Notes: generated by a model from the letters alone, not told the origin. A stretch of 62,766 nucleotides of DNA from Pilibacter termitis (GCF_900167335.1 NZ_FUXI01000020.1:1-62766); one strand, 5' to 3'. Positions 1 through 9,451 are shown, numbered from the stretch's first letter. Program-made: numbers and translations.

Positions 1-184
1 AATCTGCTGAGCTCTGAAATAGAACCCCACAACTCTCGCAATGCGTAGGAACTTTCGCATATAGCCCATCAATTCTGTTGAATTTTCTATTTTTCTTATC
101 TACCCCTCTAGAAAACCAACGGTCCTTTTCAAATATCAAACTTTCATCTTGAAATCCTAGTAATTCTCTTGTACACTTATCCAT
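1..184 (-). CDS. ISL3-family transposase, N-terminal part, runs off window
   Basis: Reading leftward from an ATG at 184, with AAAGGAG just upstream (about 192-198), the frame is open to the window edge (61 codons). It starts MDKCTRELLGFQDESLIF and contains THCESCG. This matches the start of ISL3-family transposases, which begin MD.(S/T)TR.LLGL and carry an N-terminal Cys-x-x-Cys zinc motif. Only the N-terminus is visible, so catalytic residues and terminal repeats cannot be judged. It suggests an insertion element borders this accessory segment. Confidence 0.72.
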   Translation of the reverse strand, partial: MDKCTRELLGFQDESLIFEKDRWFSRGVDKKNRKFNRIDGLYAKVPTHCESCGVLFQSSAD

Positions 185-315
185 GAAGACATCTCCTTTA
201 CTGTTGGGTTAGGCACTTACATTGTAAACGAGATGTCTTTTTTTATGCAAAAAAATCGCATGGAATTTTTGTTATTCCACACGATTTAGTATAGAGCCGA
301 AATAAGGAAAAGGGA

Positions 316-347
316 AAGCGGGTCTTGTGACTCGCTTTTTTTTGCGA
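316..347 (+). terminator. Intrinsic terminator-like hairpin
   Basis: AGCGGGTC-TTGT-GACTCGCT forms an 8-bp stem followed by eight Ts. It would stop plus-strand transcription before the small repetitive gene. Confidence 0.6.
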
Positions 348-419
348 CAGATAGTGTCGTGTTGTTTTGGTAAGATAATCTTATAAATGTCATTTCTTTT
401 ACAAGATTTGAAGAAATTC

Positions 420-468
420 AACTTTAGTACACTAAAGTTACAAGCTATTGTTTTACAATACCTTGTAA
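420..468. promoter_or_regulatory. Two consecutive inverted repeats upstream of the small repeat protein
   Basis: The first repeat is AACTTTAGT-AC-ACTAAAGTT (420-439). The second is a 13-bp-arm hairpin, TTACAAG/CTTGTAA outside and TATTGT/ACAATA inside, with a TTT loop (438-468). No T-run follows, so it is not a standard terminator. It could be an operator pair or a structured leader. Confidence 0.45.
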
Positions 469-496
469 CATTAAAAGACAAAGGGTGGGAAAAATT

Positions 497-760
497 ATGG
501 TAAAAGTAGCGATTGTAGAGGACTATCAAGCAGATGTGAAGGTGGCACAAGTGCCAGAGTATTTAGCAGATTTACTTTATTGTGTAGTACCAGATTATCT
601 TGCAGATAGAGAAGAAAATTGGGCTTTTGTGCCAGAATATCTTGCAGACATTCGAATTGCTTGGGTACCAGAGTATTTAGCGGATATTAAAGTTTGTGAG
701 GTGTCAGAATATCTCGCAGGTTGGAAAAATAACAATCCTTGGGAGAATCGATTAGGGTAA
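497..760 (+). CDS. Small repetitive protein, DUF6150 / septoil-knot-like
   Basis: An 87-residue protein made of about six copies of a 13-15-residue unit ending in YLAD (VPEYLAD and variants), finishing in AGWKNNN. This K-V-x-x-V-x-x-Y-x-A-D spacing with a terminal Trp-Lys-Asn resembles the DUF6150 or '7(1) septoil knot' family, from memory only; the function is unknown. The start at 497 is chosen because AAGGGTGG (481-488) lies 8 nt before it. It stands alone between a terminator-like hairpin and a DUF262 gene. No signal peptide or membrane segment is seen. Confidence 0.7.
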   Translation: MVKVAIVEDYQADVKVAQVPEYLADLLYCVVPDYLADREENWAFVPEYLADIRIAWVPEYLADIKVCEVSEYLAGWKNNNPWENRLG

Positions 761-817
761 AAAAATGGAAACGATTCAATAAATGAAGGCAAGAGAAAGA
801 AATTGGAGGAATTATAA

Positions 818-2524
818 ATGGAATTTAATAACGCAGATATTGAGACATTCTTTTCAAGTAAAAGTGTGAAGTATACTATTCCAGTATATCAACGAGCTTA
901 TGCTTGGCAGAAACAGGAATGGCAGACTTTTTTAGAGGATTTAAAAGAATCTCTTCAAGGAGAAAACCAGTATTTTTATGGGAATATTCTTCTTGAAAAA
1001 ATAAATTCTAGTAATAAGGAATTTGATATTATTGACGGTCAACAGCGGTTGACTACTGTTATTATTTTTATCAGAGCAGTTATAAATGTTTTGTCGGAAA
1101 AAGAAACAGAGTTATCAGTAGAGAAATTTGATAGAGAGGAAATCAAGAAAAATTACTTAATTTATCAAAAGAGAATAAAATTCATTCCAGTAGAATACGA
1201 TAGCACCGCATGGGAAGCTATTATTGTGAGAAATGACGGTCAATTTAAACCAGAATCTACTTCTCAAAGACGATATGTTGAATGTAAAGTTTTTTTTGAG
1301 GAAGAATTGAGAAAATTGACTACGGAAGAAATTTTAGCATTGTTTTATAAATTACAAGCTAGTGAAGTGAATATCATTACGCTATCAGGTAAAAAAGAAT
1401 CTTCTCTAATGTTTGAACTTCAGAATAACAGAGGAAAGGAACTAACGAATTTAGAGAAAATCAAAGCATTTTTTATGTATAAAATTTATTCGAATACAAG
1501 TGCAGATGAAACAGAAAATTTAATTGAAGGCTTATCTCGAACATTTGAAGAAATTTATAGAACGTTGTCCTATATAGCAATACTGAATGAGGATCAAGTT
1601 TTAAGGTATCACAATCAAGCATATCTGAATGGGTATGCGTATAGAAATATTGATGATGTAAAAGACGAACTTTTAAAATCAGAGAATCCAGTAAATTGGA
1701 TAGGAGAATATTCAACGAATCTACTCAAATCCTTTAAATATATAAAAGAGTTTGAGCAAGATACTATCGAAGAAAAAAGAAACTTGGAGAAATTGGGAAT
1801 ACCTGCTTGGACTTGGCCGTTTATTATGAAAGGGTATCAGTATTATTCAAATCCTTTACCGCAAAGACGTGAATACTTACAGTTATTGGAAAAAATAGCA
1901 TTCAGAGACAAGTTGATTTCAACAAGAGCTAAGTTTGAAGACAGACTAAACCCAATACTTAAAAATTTTAAAGGAGATTTCCAAAATTTATCTTTAAGCA
2001 TAAAAGAAATGCTAGGAGAATCATGCTATTGGGCAAATTATAGATTTAATGAAGTGTTAAATGGAAGTTATCAACTTACAAGTAACACTCAAGCTCAATT
2101 GTTACGTTATATTTTTTGGGAATATGAAAAATTCATTCAAAACAAGGGATATTCTATCAATGAAGTGGAATTAGAAAATGAAGAAATAGAGCATATTTCG
2201 CCACAAACAGAACCAACAGACAAGAACAAAAGCTCTGGTTATGACTTGAACGAAAAAGGGCTTTATGATGATGAATTTAAAGAAAAATATCTCAATAGCA
2301 TAGGGAATTTATTGCTTATTTCAAAATCACATAATGCGTCAATAGGGAACAAACCTTTTTCTGAAAAGTTAAATTCATACAGGAATAATCCATTACTAAA
2401 TCAACAAGCAGAAATAAAAGATTATGTTGATGATTTAGAACGCCCTGTTTGGAAACGAGAACAGATTACCAAACGAGGAAAGGCAATCATTGATTTTGTG
2501 CTTAAACGGTGGAAGATTGGTTGA
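818..2524 (+). CDS. DUF262/DUF1524 (GmrSD-like) protein
   Basis: A 568-residue protein. The N-terminal DUF262 (ParB/GmrS-like) domain carries DGQQR at residues 73-77, the signature thought to act in NTP binding. The C-terminal DUF1524 (HNH-like) part has EHISPQ near residue 458 and IGNLLLISKSHNASIGN further on. GmrSD proteins are type IV modification-dependent restriction enzymes; other DUF262-DUF1524 fusions are of unknown or defence-related role. The length fits a single-chain GmrSD. The start follows GGAGG. It sits with a partial IS and orphan genes, so a horizontally acquired defence gene is plausible but not shown. Confidence 0.8.
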   Translation: MEFNNADIETFFSSKSVKYTIPVYQRAYAWQKQEWQTFLEDLKESLQGENQYFYGNILLEKINSSNKEFDIIDGQQRLTTVIIFIRAVINVLSEKETELSVEKFDREEIKKNYLIYQKRIKFIPVEYDSTAWEAIIVRNDGQFKPESTSQRRYVECKVFFEEELRKLTTEEILALFYKLQASEVNIITLSGKKESSLMFELQNNRGKELTNLEKIKAFFMYKIYSNTSADETENLIEGLSRTFEEIYRTLSYIAILNEDQVLRYHNQAYLNGYAYRNIDDVKDELLKSENPVNWIGEYSTNLLKSFKYIKEFEQDTIEEKRNLEKLGIPAWTWPFIMKGYQYYSNPLPQRREYLQLLEKIAFRDKLISTRAKFEDRLNPILKNFKGDFQNLSLSIKEMLGESCYWANYRFNEVLNGSYQLTSNTQAQLLRYIFWEYEKFIQNKGYSINEVELENEEIEHISPQTEPTDKNKSSGYDLNEKGLYDDEFKEKYLNSIGNLLLISKSHNASIGNKPFSEKLNSYRNNPLLNQQAEIKDYVDDLERPVWKREQITKRGKAIIDFVLKRWKIG

Positions 2525-2568
2525 GGGAATGAATGTATTGTTTGAACACAAAAAAGGAATAAAGAAAA

Positions 2569-4001
2569 TGAAAAACAAAAAAGTTGTAAAAATCGTGATA
2601 ATTTTACTTATCGCTTTTTTAGCTGGTTTGGGGGCTTATCAATATCACGCATTTCAAAATTTGAAGATAGAGCAAGGAATTTCTCTTTACAAATCAAAGG
2701 TTAAAGCACTTTCTAAGAAAATTGAAGGTGAGCTGTCAAAGATAAAAACAGCGAAAGTAGAGGAATTGCCAACCATAAAAAATAACGTGGTAGAGCTGAT
2801 AAAGCAATATGACACGATTCGCAAAGAAATTCAAATCGAATATGGGGTAACACCTAAACAACTTGAAAAATATGCACCAGAATATACGATTGAGGAAGTT
2901 GAAAAAGAGATTACAGAGCGTGTAGAAATGGTGAAAAAAGAGCAAGAGGAGGCTAAGGTTCAGGCGGAAGTAAGTGCGTTAAAAGAATATGTGTATTCAT
3001 TCAAACGTGAAGGGAATGTCCTCAGAGGAGATTTATATTTTACGGAATTAGCAAAAGGTGGAGTTATAGAGAGAAATGGGGTTTCTTACACTTTAGAAGA
3101 AAATGTAATGTTAAACTTACTTGACATTAAGGGAAATACTTTCTACAAGTTTCATATAAATGATACACCATTGTTTACTTATGTAGGGACGATGTACCAT
3201 TGGATGACACCACATGATAATCAGATATGGGTGTCTGGTGGAGTAGGTGGTGCTGGTTCTATTGGTTTTATGCAACGTAAAGCAGCAATAGAGGGGAAAG
3301 CTGTTTATGAAGAATTGAAATTGACTCAAGGGAAGGTTGAACATGTAGCAACTAGAAATGAAAAAGAGTGGCAAGAATTTGTTACGAATTATTGCAGGGA
3401 GAAGATTATAAACTCTGTAAATTTTGAAGGAGAAGAATTTATTCTTCGAGCAGGTGCTGTAATTGAAGTGAGTGCTAATGGGAGTTATACCGTTCAAAAT
3501 GACACTCCTATTAAAATAGTAAAAGGTGAAGCGGCAGAAGGGATTTCTGGTTTTTTAGCAGGTTCAGATGAAGACCTTCCTATTTTTATTAAGGAATCAG
3601 ATTTAAAAATTCCTAAAATATCAGATCTTAGCGAGGAGGACATCAAGAAAGCTTTGATTGAGGCAAGTGCGTTATGTGATGATCCTACTATGCATGTATC
3701 ACGAGACCCTAGTGTGAATAAAGATCTATCTGGTGCAGATGCGTATTATATTCCTGAAGTTTATAAAGCAGGGACAAAAGTATATATGGATGTGTCCGGT
3801 AAGGGACTTAGATATGTTTATACTTTAAAAACAGATATGGAATTTTTGAATGTGAAGAGGATGACGACAGTACCTATGTATGAGGGAGAAAATCCGAATG
3901 ATCCTCCTTATCAGTCTGATAAGGCATGGCCAATTATATCGAAAAAAAGATATGGTTTTTATTTAGAAAGAGATGATAGTAAACGTTTTGAATTACGATA
4001 G
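2569..4001 (+). CDS. Unknown N-terminally membrane-anchored protein
   Basis: About 477 residues, not recognised. The start at 2569 (MKNKKVVKIVIILL) is preferred because an AAGGA ribosome site lies about 9 nt upstream and it gives a clean N-terminal membrane segment (about residues 6-24). An acidic/lysine-rich, probably coiled-coil stretch follows (about residues 35-145), then a mixed soluble domain. The topology suggests an anchored extracytoplasmic protein. It begins 44 nt after the DUF262 gene and is probably cotranscribed with it. No catalytic motif was identified. Confidence 0.6.
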
Positions 4002-4013
4002 AATATAACCCAC

Positions 4014-4045
4014 AAGCACGCAACCTAACAGCGTGCTTTTCCTTT
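4014..4045 (+). terminator. Intrinsic terminator
   Basis: AAGCACGC and GCGTGCTT form an 8-bp stem followed by a T-rich run. It closes the accessory gene pair before tmk. Confidence 0.7.
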
Positions 4046-4191
4046 TCCCTCAAAAATCTCACCACTTGCCATATTCGCAAAGAAAAATAGCTTGTTTTTC
4101 TATTGCTCATAGACGAAAAGACAATCTTCATATAAAATAGAGTTTAGAAGAAATCACAAAGTGATGAATTGAAAATGAAAGCGGGAATATC

Positions 4192-4839
4192 ATGAAAGGT
4201 ATTTTTATTACGATAGAGGGTCCAGACGGTGCTGGAAAAACGAGTGTTTTGCAGGAAGTGTTGCCACAATTGAAAGAGATGACACGACGAGAAATTGTTG
4301 CTACTCGTGAGCCGGGAGGCATTCCGATTGCAGAAGAAATTCGTGAGGTGATTTTGCACCCGAAAAATACAGCGATGGACGAGAGGACGGAGGCGTTGCT
4401 ATTTGCAGCGAGTAGACGTCAGCATTTGGTGGAAAAAATTATTCCAGCGTTGAATCGTGGGGCGATTGTGATTGCAGATAGATTTGTCGACTCCTCGCTT
4501 GCTTATCAAGGGGCAGGACGTGGACTTGGTATGGATGAAATTGCACAAATTAATTTATTCGCCACAGAAGGCATCACACCTGATTTGACCATTTATTTGG
4601 ACGTGGATAGTGAAACAGGTCTTTCACGCATTGCTAACAGCCGCATGAACGAAGTCAATCGTCTAGATCTTGATGCAATGAGTTTTCACCAGCGAGTGCG
4701 TCATGGCTATTTGAAACTTTTGGAGCTATACCCTGAGAGAATAAAAAAAGTTGATGCAAGGCTAAGTTTGCCTTTTGTAATCGAACAAGTAATGGAACTT
4801 CTTGTAGATGAATTTCCAACGGAGTTTTCAGATGTCTAA
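4192..4839 (+). CDS. tmk: Thymidylate kinase
   Basis: A 215-residue cytosolic kinase converting dTMP to dTDP with ATP. The P-loop GPDGAGKT is at residues 10-17. The substrate-binding [12 protein letters not shown] motif lies near residue 97, and a LID-like RLDL segment follows. Length is normal for the family. It is the first gene of the tmk-darA-holB-ricT-yabA-rsmI cluster that is conserved in Firmicutes. The ribosome site (GCGGGA) is weaker than for its neighbours. Confidence 0.95.
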   Translation: MKGIFITIEGPDGAGKTSVLQEVLPQLKEMTRREIVATREPGGIPIAEEIREVILHPKNTAMDERTEALLFAASRRQHLVEKIIPALNRGAIVIADRFVDSSLAYQGAGRGLGMDEIAQINLFATEGITPDLTIYLDVDSETGLSRIANSRMNEVNRLDLDAMSFHQRVRHGYLKLLELYPERIKKVDARLSLPFVIEQVMELLVDEFPTEFSDV

Positions 4840-4864
4840 ATAATTAATATTGGAGGAAAATGAC

Positions 4865-5194
4865 ATGAAAATGATTCTTGCAATTATTCAAGATAAGGAT
4901 GCCAATAGATTAAGTAATAAGCTGATTGATGCCAACATTCGAGCGACCAAACTTTCAACAACGGGTGGATTTTTGAAATCGGGCAATTCTACGTTTATTA
5001 TTGGAATTGAGGATGAGCGTGTGGAAGAAGTTTTGGCGATTATTGAGAAAACTTCACAAAGTCGCAAACAATTTGTCAACACGCCGATGACCTTAGACTT
5101 GTCTTTGGATGCTCAAACACCTCTGCCAGTTGAAATTGAAGTGGGTGGGGCTACGGTGTTTGTATTGCCGGTAGAAAGGTTTTTACAATTTTAA
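4865..5194 (+). CDS. darA: Cyclic-di-AMP receptor DarA (PII-like)
   Basis: A 109-residue PII-like protein starting MKMILAIIQDKDANRLSNKL, with the T-loop region TTGGFLKSGNSTF. The DarA/PstA family forms trimers that bind cyclic di-AMP; the downstream output is unclear. The ATG at 4865 is chosen because GGAGG lies 8 nt upstream and the length equals that of the Bacillus homologue. Its stop overlaps the holB start (TAATG), indicating translational coupling. Confidence 0.93.
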   Translation: MKMILAIIQDKDANRLSNKLIDANIRATKLSTTGGFLKSGNSTFIIGIEDERVEEVLAIIEKTSQSRKQFVNTPMTLDLSLDAQTPLPVEIEVGGATVFVLPVERFLQF

Positions 5195-6126
5195 TGACAA
5201 ATTTTCAAGCGACACAGCCAGTTGCAAGTGAAATGCTTGTCAAAATGGTTCAAAAAAAACGTTTGGCTCATGCTTACTTGTTTGAAGGGAAAAATTCTCA
5301 TGATATTGAGCAAGCAAGTATTTGGCTGTTGCAAGCATTGTTTTGCGATCAACCAAAAGATGAATTGCCTTGCGAAGAATGTAACAGCTGCAAACGTGTC
5401 AGAGCGTTTCAGCACCCGGATGTTTTAGTGGTAGCCCCAGACGGCAGGCAAATTAAAGTTGACCAAATTCGACAAATTATCACCAGTCTTTCGACAAGCT
5501 CTATGGAAGGTGGTTATAAAGCACTTTTGATTCGTCAGGCTGAAACCATGAATAGCAGTGCTGCAAATTCTCTTCTGAAATATTTGGAAGAACCTGACGG
5601 AAAAAAACTTTTGCTTTTACAAACTGAGATGAACGCACGCATTTTACCAACCATTCAATCAAGAGTTCAAACGCTACATTTTTTGCCCGTATCAGCTAAA
5701 AGAATGGTAGAATTATTGACAGAGAGTGGAATAGCATTTTCGCTTGCGAAAGATTTATCTTTTCTATCTGAAACGCTAGAAGAGGCAAAAAACTTAGCTG
5801 AACAGGAACAATTTTTAAACTTGCGTGAGGCGGTCAAGAAATTTAAGAGTTTGTGTGATAACAAACAAGATAAAGCCTTTGTTTACGTGGGACAGAATCT
5901 GCAAAAACAGGTCAACGGCAAAGAATTTTCGGACGAAGAAAAACGAAATAATCAAGAAAAAGTGTTAAAACTTTTAACTGCACTTTACGAAGAAGAACTA
6001 AAAGAAAAGCCAAGTGCCGCAACAGCAATAGAGGCAATCAACGAGGCGAAAGCAAGAATGACTAGCAATGTACCATTTCAAAGTGCATTTGAGGCATTGA
6101 GTATTCGACTTCTTTATGGAAAATAA
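5194..6126 (+). CDS. holB: DNA polymerase III subunit delta prime
   Basis: A 310-residue clamp-loader subunit. The zinc-binding cysteines C51-x8-C60-x2-C63-x2-C66 are present. The N-terminus lacks a functional Walker A, as expected for delta prime. The SSLL-type region is SSAANSLLKYLEEP. It acts with DnaX and HolA to load the sliding clamp. Its start overlaps the darA stop. It is followed by 470 nt of tandem repeats before ricT, an unusual interruption of this normally compact operon. Confidence 0.94.
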   Translation: MTNFQATQPVASEMLVKMVQKKRLAHAYLFEGKNSHDIEQASIWLLQALFCDQPKDELPCEECNSCKRVRAFQHPDVLVVAPDGRQIKVDQIRQIITSLSTSSMEGGYKALLIRQAETMNSSAANSLLKYLEEPDGKKLLLLQTEMNARILPTIQSRVQTLHFLPVSAKRMVELLTESGIAFSLAKDLSFLSETLEEAKNLAEQEQFLNLREAVKKFKSLCDNKQDKAFVYVGQNLQKQVNGKEFSDEEKRNNQEKVLKLLTALYEEELKEKPSAATAIEAINEAKARMTSNVPFQSAFEALSIRLLYGK

Positions 6127-6198
6127 AGAGAAAATTTTATTCAGAGGGAAGAAAAGACTAACTTTCTCAAAAAAAGAATATACAAAGATACCTTGTAT

Positions 6199-6593
6199 GA
6201 GAGATTTTGTCAACGAAGTCGACAGACACGAAGTGTCTCATTGAACGTAAGTCCAATGAAAATCCCGAAAGACAAACTCTCACGAAGTGAGAGCGTAGAA
6301 AAGACTTCGAGCGGACATAAGTTCGCTCGTGACCCTGCTTGGACGAATCGAAAGCGAAGTTCAAGTTTCAAGCCCTCATGAAGCGAGGGCGTAGAAAAGC
6401 CTTCGAGCGGACGTAAGTTCGCTCGTGACCCCGCTTGGACGGAGCGAAAGCGAAGTTCAAGTTTCAAGCCCTCACGAAGAGAGAGCGTAGAAAAGCCTTC
6501 GAGCGGACGTAAGTTCGCTCGTGACCCCGCTTGGACGGAGCGAAAGCGAAGTTCAAGTTTCAAGATCTCACGAAGAGAGAGCGTAGAAAGGAG
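6199..6593. repeat. Tandem 96-bp repeats (about 3.5 copies) upstream of ricT
   Basis: Anchor GTAGAAAAG recurs at 6295, 6391 and 6487, an exact 96-nt period; a partial, more divergent copy lies to the left (about 6199-6290). Each unit holds short self-complementary blocks such as CTCTCACGAAGTGAGAG and GAGCGGACGTAAGTTCGCTC. The last copy ends GTAGAAAGGAG, which supplies the ricT ribosome site. Because 96 is a multiple of three, the minus strand stays open for 117 codons with a 32-residue repeat; I regard that as a by-product of the period. Related sequence reappears at 62,695-62,766. Confidence 0.85.
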
Positions 6594-6598
6594 CTAAC

Positions 6599-7396
6599 AT
6601 GAGCGTTGTTGGTGTGACAATAAAAAATAACGGAGTTGTGCATTACTACCATGCAGGCAGTGAAAATTTACGTGTAGGAGATGCAGTTTTAGTTGAAACC
6701 GTGCGAGGAATTGTGCTTGCAAAGGTGAGTACGCTTGCGTTTAAAGAGGAAATTTCATCGAAAAAGGAAATTCCAGAAATTCTCAAAAAAGCATCTGAAT
6801 TGGAAATTCAGCAAATTGCTCAAAATGAACAAGAGGCAAAAGATGCTGTTCCGATTGTAAAAGAAAAAATTCACAAATATAATTTAGATATGAAATTGAT
6901 TAATATTGAATATATGTATGACAGAAGTAAAATGCTCATTCATTTTACAAGTGATGACCGTGTTGACTTTCGTGAATTGGTGCGTGATTTGGCAAGTTGC
7001 TTTAAAACACGTATTGAATTGCGACAAATTGGCGTGCGAGATGAGGCGAAGATTTTAGGAGGACTTGGTCCTTGCGGTCGAGTGCTTTGTTGCACAAGTT
7101 ATCTTGGCAGTTTTGCCCCTGTTTCGATAAAAATGGCAAAAGACCAAGGGTTAAGTCTTAATCCTGTCAAAATTTCGGGTATTTGCGGTCGCTTGATGTG
7201 TTGCTTAAATTATGAGCAAGAAGAATATGAAGAAGCCAAGCGTGAAATGCCAGATTGGGGAAAAACGGTCAAAACACCAGATGGAATTGGTCGTGTTGAG
7301 GGGATTAATTTACTCAGTCGTATTGTTTCAGTGAAACTAAACGGAAAAGAAGTTGCAACAGAATATTTGGCAAGTGAAATTAGTTTGCTGAAATAA
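6599..7396 (+). CDS. ricT: PSP1-domain protein RicT (YaaT)
   Basis: A 265-residue protein with a PSP1 domain and two cysteine blocks, PCGRVLCCTSYLGSF and GICGRLMCCLNYE. In Bacillus, RicT (YaaT) joins RicA and RicF in an Fe-S complex that guides RNase Y maturation of mRNAs. The start follows AAAGGAG, which comes from the end of the 96-bp repeat array. It is the fourth gene of the conserved replication cluster. Confidence 0.92.
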   Translation: MSVVGVTIKNNGVVHYYHAGSENLRVGDAVLVETVRGIVLAKVSTLAFKEEISSKKEIPEILKKASELEIQQIAQNEQEAKDAVPIVKEKIHKYNLDMKLINIEYMYDRSKMLIHFTSDDRVDFRELVRDLASCFKTRIELRQIGVRDEAKILGGLGPCGRVLCCTSYLGSFAPVSIKMAKDQGLSLNPVKISGICGRLMCCLNYEQEEYEEAKREMPDWGKTVKTPDGIGRVEGINLLSRIVSVKLNGKEVATEYLASEISLLK

Positions 7397-7417
7397 TTTT
7401 TACCATGGAGAGAATAA

Positions 7418-7744
7418 ATGGATAAAAAAATATTGTACGATGCACTAACAGATATGGAAAAAACGCTTAGCGAAACGCTGAGGAATGTGAGTGAAATTAA
7501 GGCGACCACGCAGGAAGTAATCGAGCGGAATAATACGCTTGAAATGGAAAATACACGTCTGCGTGATCGCATTGCTCAATTGTCAAAAAATGAGAAGAAA
7601 ACAAAAGTCAAAAATCGAGCTCAAATTGCGATGGAAAAGCTTTATAATGATGGTTTTCACATTTGCAATTTAAGCTATGGTCAACGTCGTGAAAATGATG
7701 AAGAATGTATGCTTTGCTTGGATATGTTGGATACGTTGGATTAG
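7418..7744 (+). CDS. yabA: DNA replication initiation control protein YabA
   Basis: A 108-residue protein with an N-terminal coiled coil (about 1-55), a basic linker and a C-terminal zinc motif, HICNLSYGQRR followed by CMLC. YabA bridges DnaA and the sliding clamp DnaN and restrains re-initiation of replication. It lies 21 nt after ricT, consistent with one operon. Confidence 0.93.
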   Translation: MDKKILYDALTDMEKTLSETLRNVSEIKATTQEVIERNNTLEMENTRLRDRIAQLSKNEKKTKVKNRAQIAMEKLYNDGFHICNLSYGQRRENDEECMLCLDMLDTLD

Positions 7745-7785
7745 GGGAATGGCGAAATTTTGATAAAACTAGATTGGGAGCAAAG

Positions 7786-8649
7786 ATGAACATTCAAAAA
7801 AGTTTTAATAAAAATATACAAACTGGCACGTTATACCTTGTGCCAACTCCGATTGGCAATTTGGAAGATATGACGATTCGTGCCATTCATACCTTGCGAG
7901 ATGTGGATGTTATTTTGAGTGAGGATACACGAAATACACAGCGATTGCTCAATCATTTTTCACTGAAAACGAAACAGCTGAGTTTTCATGAACATAATAT
8001 CAAGGGGCGAATACCCGAAGTTGTGGAAAAATTGCATACGGGGATAAATTTTGCACAGGTGAGTGATGCAGGATTGCCGAGCATTAGTGACCCCGGGCGA
8101 GAATTGGTGGAGGCGTGCGTGGCAGAAAACTTGCCAGTAGTAGCTTTGCCGGGAGCAACAGCGGGAGTAACAGCACTCATCGCCTCAGGACTTTCTCCGC
8201 AACCATTTACCTTTTATGGATTTTTGCCTAGAAAAAAGAAAGAACAACTTCTTTTTTTTGAAGAACATAAAGGAGAGCGACAAACGCAAATTTTCTATGA
8301 ATCGCCTTTTCGTATTTTGGCAACACTCGAAAACGCACGTGAAGTGTACGGCGAGAGAATGGCGGTAGTCGCAAGAGAATTGACCAAACTTCATGAAGAA
8401 TACCGCAGAGGATTGATTTCTGAGATTATCGAAAGTTTAAAAGAAAAAGAAGTCAAAGGCGAGATTGTTTTACTTATTGAAGGGGCGAGAGAAGTGGAAT
8501 CTCTTGACACTTCATGGGAAAAACTTAGTATTTTAGATCATATCAAAGAGCTTGAAAATCAAGGCTTGTCGAATAAGGAAGCGATAAAAGAGGTCGCAAA
8601 GTTGCGGAAGGTGAGAAAACAAGAGGTTTATAGGGTGTATCATCAATAA
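7786..8649 (+). CDS. rsmI: 16S rRNA C1402 2'-O-methyltransferase
   Basis: A 287-residue SAM-dependent methyltransferase of the tetrapyrrole-methylase fold. It has the start motif LYLVPTPIGNLEDMTIRA and the central DAGLPSISDPG motif. RsmI methylates the ribose of C1402 in 16S rRNA. The ATG at 7786 follows GGGAG; an upstream in-frame extension would overlap yabA and lacks family similarity. A terminator follows directly. Confidence 0.94.
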   Translation: MNIQKSFNKNIQTGTLYLVPTPIGNLEDMTIRAIHTLRDVDVILSEDTRNTQRLLNHFSLKTKQLSFHEHNIKGRIPEVVEKLHTGINFAQVSDAGLPSISDPGRELVEACVAENLPVVALPGATAGVTALIASGLSPQPFTFYGFLPRKKKEQLLFFEEHKGERQTQIFYESPFRILATLENAREVYGERMAVVARELTKLHEEYRRGLISEIIESLKEKEVKGEIVLLIEGAREVESLDTSWEKLSILDHIKELENQGLSNKEAIKEVAKLRKVRKQEVYRVYHQ

Positions 8650-8659
8650 GTGGAACTCA

Positions 8660-8690
8660 AAAAATCGCATGAAGTGATGCGATTTTTTTG
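8660..8690. terminator. Bidirectional intrinsic terminator
   Basis: AAAAATCGCAT and ATGCGATTTTTTT pair around GAAGTG. It sits between convergent rsmI and rpiR-type genes and can serve both strands. Confidence 0.8.
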
Positions 8691-8695
8691 GTTGT

Positions 8696-9451
8696 TTAAG
8701 TTTTTGTTTCTAACCCCTCAATTGCGTAGGAATCAAGCAAGATTCTTGCAATAACTGATAGAGGGAGGCGACTTCTCACTTCATAATCTGGAAAATAGCT
8801 AATTTCGGATTTAAATCCGCATAACACTATTTCGGTGATTTGAGCGAGCGTACTATTTGGATTGGCTAAAATAGAAATAGTGGAAACGTTGTTTTCAACG
8901 CAATGTTTCGCTGCTGTTACAAGTTCAGGCGTTTCTCCGTTCAACGAAATAAACATAACTGCTGTATCTTTTGTTAACTTCCGACTGAGGCTTTTGATAA
9001 TATTCGGGTCGGTTTGCATTTCACAATATTTTTCAAGCAATTGAAATTTTGTTTGCATTTCACAAGCGATAAGCTCGGAAAAACCACGTGCAAAGAGAAC
9101 GATTTTCTTTGAATGTTTCAAAATTTGGATTGCCTCGTCAATAATGGAAATATCTAGCATATTGATGGTGCGGATGACTTCTTGTTCGTTTTTCAAAATT
9201 GCACGTTGAATTTTGCTATCCATTTTGTCTGCATCTTTCAAGTGAACAGCTGTGTTTTTCTTCTCCTTTAGATAATGCTTAAACGATGTGAAACCGTCAT
9301 ACCCTTTTTTCTTCATTGTACGAACAATCGTAGCAGTAGAAACGTTCGCTACTTCACTTAGTTGCACAATTGAATAATCTGCGACCTCTTGAATATTCTT
9401 TTCGATATATGCCCACAAATATTTCTCCGAACTACTTAATGTTTTCCCCAT
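8696..9451 (-). CDS. RpiR/MurR-family transcriptional regulator
   Basis: A 251-residue regulator with an N-terminal helix-turn-helix (about residues 1-77; VANVSTATIVRTMKKKGYDGF) and a C-terminal SIS sugar-phosphate-binding domain (about 105-240; KIVLFARGFSELIA, FISLNGETPE). Such proteins sense phosphosugars. It is divergent from the fructose PTS operon with 120 nt between starts, so control of fruK-fruBC-IIA by a fructose phosphate is likely (inference). DeoR-type FruR is the more usual regulator of this operon, so an RpiR here is a variation. Confidence 0.88.
   Translation of the reverse strand: MGKTLSSSEKYLWAYIEKNIQEVADYSIVQLSEVANVSTATIVRTMKKKGYDGFTSFKHYLKEKKNTAVHLKDADKMDSKIQRAILKNEQEVIRTINMLDISIIDEAIQILKHSKKIVLFARGFSELIACEMQTKFQLLEKYCEMQTDPNIIKSLSRKLTKDTAVMFISLNGETPELVTAAKHCVENNVSTISILANPNSTLAQITEIVLCGFKSEISYFPDYEVRSRLPLSVIARILLDSYAIEGLETKT

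Larger units (their letters stand above)
185..496. other. Intergenic region between ISL3 element and septoil-knot-like gene
   Basis: No convincing gene. It holds an intrinsic terminator-like hairpin (316-347) and two adjacent inverted repeats (420-439 and 438-468) just upstream of the next gene. The IS end is probably in here, but I cannot define its terminal repeat. Confidence 0.5.

Noticed and set aside
272-550. Minus-strand open frame near the IS fragment
   Set aside because: Crosses a terminator hairpin and two inverted repeats, Phe/Asn/Cys-rich shadow composition, no ribosome site.
6210-6563. Minus-strand open frame of 117 codons with 32-residue repeats
   Set aside because: It is produced by the 96-bp tandem repeat, whose period is a multiple of three; no ribosome site or plausible protein composition.
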